A stretch of DNA of 14,300 nucleotides from Stereocaulon alpinum (taxonomy: Eukaryota > Ascomycota > Lecanoromycetes > Lecanorales > Stereocaulaceae). The position numbers were made by a program, and so were the translations under genes. Positions 8,896 to 14,300 of this stretch are shown here, piece by piece. Location: contig JAEUBA010000271.1 of NCBI GenBank assembly GCA_018257865.1, positions 1 to 14,300 of the forward strand, given 5' to 3'. The notes under the pieces are model-generated. The model ran no database searches, had not been told where the DNA came from, and worked only from the letters and a program-made list of their open reading frames with translations. Within the stretch, counting starts at the first letter, position 1; each line of letters starts with the position of its first letter.

Positions 8896-10600
8896 AAGGA
8901 TAAGTATTTTATAACTAGAGTATATAGCTCTACTTTATCTCTAATAAACTAGTTAATAGGGATCTTCTCCCTATATTTTAGGAGGTTCTTAACCTTTTAT
9001 TCTAGGGCTTATATAGTTAGTTAGACTTTATACGGAATAAGCCTCTAGTCAGGTAGTAGAATACTCCTATCCTTTAAGAATCTTAATCCTAGGGGAACTC
9101 TTTAGTAGATTATATTCCTTAGATCTATATACTTATCTCTTTATAATACTTCTTAGATCTTTCAGGCTATTAAGGCCTTAAATACTTTAAGTCCTTCCTT
9201 TATTCCTACTTTAGTTATTTTCTAGAAGAATTCTATAAATTCGATAACTAAAGCTAGTCTATTCCTATATTTCGCGAGGTTCTCTCTTTCCTTATAACTT
9301 ATTAACGCTATTAATACTTATATTAGGAATTCTGATATAACCTTCTTAGTATATTCGTTAGCTTTATCTAACTTATTATAAAGATTAGTTACTTACTATT
9401 CTACGTACTCTAGTTATTATTAATAGGATTCTAGCAGTTCTTCTTAAGTCCTTTAGGTATCTAACCTTAAAGCCTTAATTCTATTAAGGGTCTTATTATC
9501 TAATAAGGCTTCTCCCTCTATAAGCTCTCCTAACTCACTTCTAGAGGATAGTTCCTAGCGGGGACTATTAACTTAATCCTTACTAAAGTATTCTTTACTA
9601 TTTACTATAGATACTTAGTATCTCAGCTTCTAAGGGTATTATCTAAATCTATCTTTTTTACTAAGGTATATTTAGTACGAATTATTATAGTAAACTATCT
9701 AACTTAAGTAGTTATACTCCTTATTAGTTAACTATACTAGTCTTTCCGGCTACTCCTATTTATTATAGTTAAGGTTTATATCCCCTACTATAGCTACCTA
9801 CTCTTATTAAGGGTACTTATTTTAATAGTATCCTTTCTTATAGTATCTATAGTATTCTACGTTAGATAGGTCCTTCTTCTACTTCTTTCCCTTATAAGGT
9901 TTCCTAGAGAATTTCGCTTTTATAGCCGAAATATTTTCTTTTCTCCTAAACCTAATAACTAGGGCTGAAGACTTCTATTCTATCTTTCTTTTATATAACT
10001 TATTATCGATAGAGTAGACCTTAGATACTAATTATATAAAGTTTCTAATATTATTAGAATAGGCGAGCTTATTCTTAACCTTATCCCTTAGTCCTTTTTA
10101 ATACGCGGCGGCTTAAGCGTCTTCCGACTATTTAAGCTAATAGGTAATTCCTCTAAACTACGCTATATATTCTATTACAGGTCCCTTCTACTAGAGATTT
10201 ATAAGCTTTTATTTTAGCCTCCTCTCTTTAGTACTATTCCTAAAATAGAACCTTAATAGGTTCCTAATATATATTTTATTAGAAATAATCTTTAAAGAGT
10301 CGTCCTCTATTATATTAGGGTTTTAGATTAAGAGATATTCTTCTAACTAGGGTTAAAGTACTACTACTATATTACCTTTAAGGTATAATAAGTAAAATAT
10401 ATTCCTAGCCTTTATAGTATAGAAGCTTAATATATTAAACGCTATATATAGGTCGATTTATTAAAGAAATATATTTAATCCTCCCTTCCTACTAGAGAAC
10501 TTAGTAGGGGTAGGTAACTTTATCCCTCCTTCCCTAATAGTAATTCTATCCTTAGGAATAGGAGCTACCTCCTTTCCCCTAAATCTACCTATTACTTCGG
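8886..10600 (-). pseudogene. gag: Element B gag with long C-terminal extension
   Basis: The - strand frame (codon starts 2 mod 3) gives a capsid pattern typical of ascomycete Gypsy elements: FLQQIDLYIAFN near 10460, YLKGNIVVVLQP, PVIEYIAQFRGITYQL near 10170 and QKGLRDKVKNKLAY. A zinc knuckle follows at 9813-9854. The frame then continues for about 300 codons. Part of this tail (about 9100-9540) reads as a helical, coiled-coil-like segment (SELGELIEGEALLDNKTL, then LRLDTQRTQEELLESYQQ). It ends at TAA 8886-8888 beside the frameshift heptamer. The start is undetermined since ATG has been lost; about 75 bp of leader separate the approximate start from the LTR. I saw no clear tRNA primer-binding site there. 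Confidence 0.82.
9813..9854 (-). other. Element B nucleocapsid zinc knuckle with all ligands converted to Tyr
   Basis: Fourteen codons read Y-Y-R-Y-Y-K-K-G-Y-Y-stop-N-K-Y. With Tyr replaced by Cys, Cys, His and Cys at positions 1, 4, 9 and 14 this is a standard CX2CX4HX4C knuckle. The conversions are TGC to TAC and CAC to TAC, as RIP would make. Confidence 0.85.
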
Positions 10601-10676
10601 ATATAATACGCCGTCTCTCCCCTAAAGTAGAACCGGAAGTGCTTATACTGTATAATCTAAAGTATAGTATTTAAAG

Positions 10677-11033
10677 TATAACGGGGTAGTTTAACTCCTA
10701 CGGGTAAATTATATAGTATATTAAGTATTAGAAGGTAATAGAGATAGATAGTTATTAAAGTATCTTTAGCTAAGACTCCTCTCTATTATATAAGTTAAAT
10801 ATAAGGAGATAAGAAAATATTCTGCTAAAGGAAAACCCTTCCTTATATATTTACCTTAATTATACTAAGCCCTGATATAATCTAGGTGATTTAGCCCTAT
10901 ATCTACTATATTACTCTATAATCTGCCTAATATACTCTAGATTACTTATATTACTAGGTCCTCTCCTAATAGTCCTTTACCTATTAACCCTATTATATAC
11001 CTTGCTCGTAACCTTGCGGGGTTACCCGTAACA
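10677..11033 (-). repeat. Element B right LTR (its 5' LTR)
   Basis: A 357-bp direct repeat of 2825-3181. It ends CCCGTAACA and is followed directly by the AATAG duplication. In its left portion it carries the mutated T/A state at ten sites where the other LTR keeps C/G. In its last ~30 bp the pattern reverses and this copy keeps most of the unmutated bases (for example TTGCTCGTA). As B's 5' LTR it would have held the promoter, but I cannot point to a convincing TATA box in such AT-rich DNA. Confidence 0.92.
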
Positions 11034-11038
11034 AATAG
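11034..11038. repeat. Target-site duplication of element B, right copy (AATAG)
   Basis: Matches 2820-2824. The codon frame of A's RT continues from here as AAT AGG TAT CTA (N-R-Y-L). Confidence 0.9.
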
Positions 11039-12115
11039 GTATCTATTACCTCTTATTACTAAAACGTTAGACCGCTTATATAGTACTAAGCGATTTATAA
11101 AGTTAGACCTAAAGGATATATATTACTATATCCGGATTAAATACGGTAATAAATAGAAGATAGCGTTCTATACCCGCTACGGTTACTTTAAGTATCTTAT
11201 TATACTATTTAGGTTAGCTAATACCCCTACTACCTTTTAAGCGTATATTAATTAAGCCTTAGCTAGGCTGGTAGATATAACGTATATAGTATATTTAGAT
11301 AATATCCTAATCTTCTTAGGAGATTTAGCGGACTACTAGCGGTATATAAGAGAAGTATTATAGCGACTCTAATAGTATTAATTATACGCTAACTTAAAGA
11401 AGTACGTATTTAATACTACTTAGGTAGAGTTTCTAGGGTTTATAATTTTAACTACTAGTATAGCGATAGATCTACGTAGAGTTACTACTATTAAGGAGTA
11501 GCTAAAACCTAAAACCTACTATAAAGTTTAAGTCTTTTTAGGATTTACTAACTTCTACCGCCGCTTTATCTACTACTATTCAGCTATCGCTGCACCCCTA
11601 ACTAGCCTTTTAAAGGGCAGTAAGGAGGGTAAAAAGATAGGGCTGTTTAAGTAGTCTAATAATACTACGTATACGTTTTAGGAACTATATTAAAAGTTTA
11701 TAGAAGCACCGCTGCTATAGTATTTTAATCTATTATAAAAGATTTAGGTAGAGATAGATATATCAGCTTTTATAATTACTAGTATTTTATCCTAACCTAA
11801 TAATATAGGTAACTAGCGGCCCGTAGCGTTCTAGTTATATAAGATAATTCTAGTAGAATAGAATTATAAGACGTATAACTAGGAGCTACTAGTAATAGTA
11901 GACGCGTTTAAATAGTAGCGCTACTATCTAGAAAGAAGCTTATACCCTATTAAAGTATTTACCGACTATAATAACTTGCGTAGATTTATAAAGCTGAAAG
12001 AGCTAACTCTATAGTAAGCTTAGTAGGCCCTTAAGCTCGCTATATATAACTTTAAAATTACTTATTAAGTAGGTAAAACTAATCCTACTAACCCGCTATT
12101 AAGACGACCTGATTA
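11034..12115 (+). pseudogene. pol: Element A pol, second part: rest of RT and RNase H
   Basis: The frame (codon starts divisible by 3) resumes after element B with NRYLLPLI, then FIKLDLKDIYYYIRI, LFRLANTPTTFQAYIN and the RT active site at 11292-11303 as Y-L-D-N (YLDD with the second Asp changed to Asn). VEFLGFIL and VFLGFTNFYRRFI (near 11530) mark the RT connection. RNase H follows with 'VEIDISAFI', 'PVAFQLYK' and 'YNQELLVIVDAF', ending near 12100 with VGKTNPTNPLLRRPDY. TAA/TAG codons replace Gln/Trp throughout, and no indel was found. Confidence 0.9.
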
Positions 12116-13614
12116 TAAGGGTACTTCGCTATTTAATACTACTCTACTACTAATATTATAAAATAAATTATCTTTATAGTCCGAAGAATTATCTCAGCTA
12201 TATAAGCGGACTAAATATAGTATATTAGAGGTAGCCTTTCTTATTACTAGGATCTAGGTAGTAATACCTAGGAAAACTATAAGAGAACTCGCAGAGGGGC
12301 CGTATAAGGAGCCCTAAAGTTCGTTAAAATAAGTAGTTTAGGAGCTGTAAGGCTTAGATAAATAGGTAATAAGGTTTAGAAAGGATAAGAATACTAAAGT
12401 AGACCGCTATTATACCGGATATACTAATTAGTCTTTTAATAATAAGGACCTCCTATAGTATAAAGGGTAATTATATATCCCTAATAATAGTACCCTAAGA
12501 TAGGAGCTAATTAGTAAGTGCTATAATAATCCCTTAGTAGGCTATTTTAGCGCCGTAAAAATACTAGAACTATTACAGCGGAAGTATTATTAGTCTAATA
12601 TAGCAGAGTAGACGCGTAGCTATATACGTACCTATAATATATACTAGAGAATAAAGGTTCCTAGGTATTATCCCTATAGGGAACTATAGTTACTGCTATT
12701 ACCTAAAGTACTATAGTAGGAGCTATTAATAGATTTTATAATAGGCTTACCGCCTAGTAAGCGGGCCGGCGTTATATATAATTCTATCCTTATAGTAATA
12801 GATAGGTTTACGAAGATAATACGCTATCTCGCTATAACGAAAATAATTATAGTAGAAGAACTTAGAGAGCTCTTTTTTACTAAAGTAGTATACTAATTTA
12901 GTATACCTATAGGCGTTATTAGTAATAGAGGTATAGTATTTACTAGTACCTTTTAGTTAACTCTATACTATTATACTAAGATTAAGCGCCGTATAAGTAC
13001 TGCGTTCTATCCGCAAACGGATAGCTAGACTAAAAAGTAGAACTAAATATTAGAATACTTTCTACGAATATTTACTAACGCGGAGTAAACTAATTAGGTA
13101 AAGCTATTACTAATTACTAAGTTTACCTATATAAATAGCTGCTATAGTACTATTAGTTACTCGCTATTCTATACTATATATAATTATAACCCCGAACTAT
13201 ATTAGGAAGCCGGGAACGGCTCCCTAGAGGGGGAGGTACTAGTAGTAAAGGAACGAGTAGAATAACTATAAAATTATTAAAAGTAGATAAAAGACTATTA
13301 GCGCTGCGCTATTAAGGTATAAGCGAAGTACTATAATAAAAACTATAAGCTAAAAGAATATAAAGTAGGCGAATTAGTAATAATTTTAACTAAGAACCTT
13401 AAATAAAGGCGTTTTAGTAAGAAGTTATCCTATCAGTTCGTTAGCCTATTTAGGATTAAGGATAAGGTTAGGGTATAAGCGTACCGCTTAATACTACCTA
13501 TAAGTTATTAAATCTATAATACCTTTTATATATTATTACTTAAGCCTTACTAACTACGCGAGGGCGTAGAGTTAACGGACTTTATATAGCCCCCTAAACT
13601 TATTAATAATAAGG
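12116..13614 (+). pseudogene. pol: Element A pol: integrase
   Basis: The HHCC zinc domain shows Tyr at 12522-12524 and 12543-12545 (His positions, context NNPLVG) and at 12633-12635 and 12642-12644 (Cys positions). Of the catalytic D-D-E triad, the first Asp remains (12732-12734, in IDFIIGLPPS). The second has become Asn (12924-12926, ISNRGIVFTS) and the Glu has become Lys (13032-13034, in DSQTKKQNQ), so the enzyme is inactive. A GPY/F-like module follows near 13360-13560 (YKVGELVIILTKNL, then LLLKPYQLREG). The same reading frame as RT continues unbroken except for stops. Confidence 0.88.
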
Positions 13615-13811
13615 AATAGTAGGAGGTAGAGGAGATTATTAATAAGGTAAGGAATAAGGAAGGTATCTAGTATAAGGTTAAGTAGACTAGGTAGGGCGAT
13701 ATTTATAATAAATAGGTACCGAAAGTAGAACTTAATACTATACTAGTATTAAAACGCGCTTATAATAAATAAACGCGACGATACTAGAAGGTAAAGAATA
13801 AGTTAACCTAA
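13615..13811 (+). pseudogene. Element A pol C-terminus: chromodomain
   Basis: After integrase the frame reads EVEEIINKVRNKEGI, then QYKVK-Q-TRQGDI and VPKVELNTI, with TAG read as Gln/Trp. This matches the chromodomain pattern (vEkIld...YlVKWkGy...tWep..nL), with a Tyr and former Trp positions of the aromatic cage recognisable. It places A among the chromoviruses. Pol ends near the TAA at 13809-13811, which could itself be a converted CAA. Confidence 0.75.
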
Positions 13812-13832
13812 ATTATATAATAATTATAACCT

Positions 13833-13891
13833 ATTGATTGATTGGTTTATACGCCTATTCTAGTATCTATATATACTAATAAGGGTGTTCT
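13833..13891 (-). repeat. LINE 3'-end fragment (copy 2), opposite strand
   Basis: The reverse complement matches 7447-7505 over 59 bp with two differences (CC here, TT in copy 1). It ends in the same AATC-repeat tail and is best explained as a very short LINE insertion on the - strand or a remnant of a longer one. Weaker similarity seems to continue about 12-20 bp further right. No clear target duplication was found. It sits about 20 bp beyond the presumed stop of element A pol. Confidence 0.75.
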
Positions 13892-14013
13892 ATTACATTA
13901 TTTATGAAACTAGTAGATAGTACACGTAGTGTGCCTTTCCTAGCCGCAAGAGAAACTATAGTATAGTGCCTAGATAAAAACTCCCGCTTATCCTTAACGA
14001 TATAATTGCTTTT

Positions 14014-14037
14014 GGTCTAGGGATTACACCCTAGGCC
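14014..14037. other. Perfectly placed inverted repeat (9-bp stem, 6-base loop)
   Basis: GGTCTAGGG and CCCTAGGCC flank the loop ATTACA and form nine pairs, one of them T-G. It is not part of a tRNA cloverleaf that I can fold. It could be a terminator-like or cruciform structure; its role is unknown. Confidence 0.5.
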
Positions 14038-14238
14038 TCCTTAACACCGGTAACTCTTAACTGTGTTCTTTAATATTATGCTGAGCGCTCTATGATATTA
14101 TTTCTAATACTAACTGTAATATACGCCCTTTGTACTATACTCAGCTCTTAAGGACCCTACTGTATTCTTCTATATCCTTCGACTTTATTATAGCGCTAAG
14201 CGCCCTATAACTTTCTTTAACCTTTACTATATTAATAC

Positions 14239-14259
14239 GGGGGGGGGGGGAGGAGGGGG
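14239..14259 (+). repeat. Poly-G run, quadruplex-prone
   Basis: Twelve consecutive G are followed by AGGA and five more G. Such a run can form a G-quadruplex. It may also be a sequencing or assembly length error, since homopolymers of this size are hard to call. Confidence 0.8.
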
Positions 14260-14300
14260 TGTATAGCCGTCCCGTAAGGGTTTGAGTTATTAGCGCTGAT

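Larger units (their letters stand above)
2825..11033 (-). mobile_element. Element B: complete but RIP-dead Ty3/Gypsy chromovirus
   Basis: Two 357-bp LTRs bound a 7.5-kb interior whose genes read on the - strand in the order gag, protease, RT, RNase H, integrase, chromodomain. The element inserted into RT of element A with an AATAG duplication. Its own pol was later split by a LINE (5870-7507). Without the LINE and one duplication copy it would be about 6.6 kb, a normal size for a fungal Gypsy element. LTR termini read TATAACGGGG and CCCGTAACA (or TAATA), derived from TGTAACGGGG...CCCGTAACA. Zinc ligands and several catalytic acids have been replaced by RIP, so it is not autonomous. Confidence 0.92.
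961..13832 (+). mobile_element. Element A: degraded Ty3/Gypsy chromovirus, split by element B
   Basis: Gag with a zinc knuckle, then protease, RT, RNase H, integrase and chromodomain appear in the order typical of Ty3/Gypsy (Metaviridae) chromoviruses. Pol runs in one reading frame (codon starts divisible by 3) from about 1983 to 2824 and again from 11034 to about 13811, with no visible indel but many RIP-made stops. Element B sits inside RT between the two halves. The 5' limit is uncertain and no LTR is identifiable at either end. On the right, a LINE 3'-end fragment abuts the element about 20 bp after the presumed pol stop, so the 3' LTR is either displaced or lost. Confidence 0.87.
13892..14300. 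other. Flanking DNA with normal dinucleotide use, no gene seen
   Basis: CpA, TpG and ATG reappear here (for example CACGTAGTGTGCC and TTTTGGTC), in sharp contrast to everything to the left. No protein family or RNA gene was recognised in either direction, and no similarity to positions 1-960 (which would suggest A's LTR) could be seen by eye. It is probably non-repetitive or low-copy DNA that RIP did not target, or the end of a single-copy LTR. Confidence 0.6.

Noticed and set aside
961..13811. Possible alternative genetic code or stop-codon read-through (TAA/TAG inside conserved domains)
   Set aside because: Other residues are changed in the same chemical direction (Cys and His to Tyr, Asp to Asn, Met to Ile), including catalytic ones. 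RIP explains all of them; recoding explains only the stops.
14014..14037. Hairpin as part of a tRNA or a bacterial-type terminator
   Set aside because: No D, anticodon or T arm could be fitted, and the setting is fungal, so a rho-independent terminator is not expected.
14188..14210. Imperfect palindrome TTATAGCGCT...AGCGCCCTATAA
   Set aside because: Short, imperfect and in AT-rich DNA; no neighbouring feature gives it meaning.
1..14300. CRISPR array, defence island or other prokaryotic-type system
   Set aside because: No regularly spaced repeats or matching genes were seen; every recognisable protein belongs to fungal retroelements.

Overview
This window looks like a repeat graveyard from a filamentous ascomycete (Pezizomycotina) genome. 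From position 1 to about 13,890 the DNA is AT-rich and almost free of CpA and TpG, while TpA is everywhere and CpG is still common. That is the signature of repeat-induced point mutation (RIP), in which C becomes T at CpA on either strand. As a result ATG start codons are nearly absent, CAA/CAG/TGG codons have become TAA/TAG, and no intact gene survives. Reading TAA/TAG as former Gln/Trp codons shows three retroelements nested inside one another.

Element A is a Ty3/Gypsy chromovirus on the + strand. Its gag lies at about 961-2007 and its pol begins at about 1983. Pol is interrupted at 2824 inside reverse transcriptase and resumes at 11034 with the rest of RT, RNase H, integrase and a chromodomain, ending near 13811. 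Positions 1-960 hold no recognisable gene. Neither LTR of A was identified.

Element B (2825-11033) is a second, complete Ty3/Gypsy chromovirus on the - strand, inserted in A's RT. It has two 357-bp LTRs and a 5-bp target duplication (AATAG). Read right to left it holds gag with a zinc knuckle and a long coiled-coil-like tail, a candidate -1 frameshift signal, protease, RT, RNase H, integrase and chromodomain. A degraded antisense coiled-coil ORF lies beside its 3' LTR.

Element C (5870-7507) is a 5'-truncated Tad1-like LINE on the + strand, inserted between B's RT and RNase H, flanked by ACTTCTTTCT duplications and ending in an AATC-repeat tail. A second, roughly 59-bp copy of its 3' end lies on the - strand at 13833-13891, where A ends.

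In silico removal of B, and of C, each with one duplication copy, restores the surrounding pol frame, so the order of insertion was A, then B, then C. The last ~400 bp (13892-14300) regain CpA and TpG and look like non-repetitive flanking DNA with a 12-G run. No functional gene, RNA gene, CRISPR array or new defence-type system was found. The points of most interest are the antisense ORF, the frameshift signal and the weakening of RIP at element junctions.
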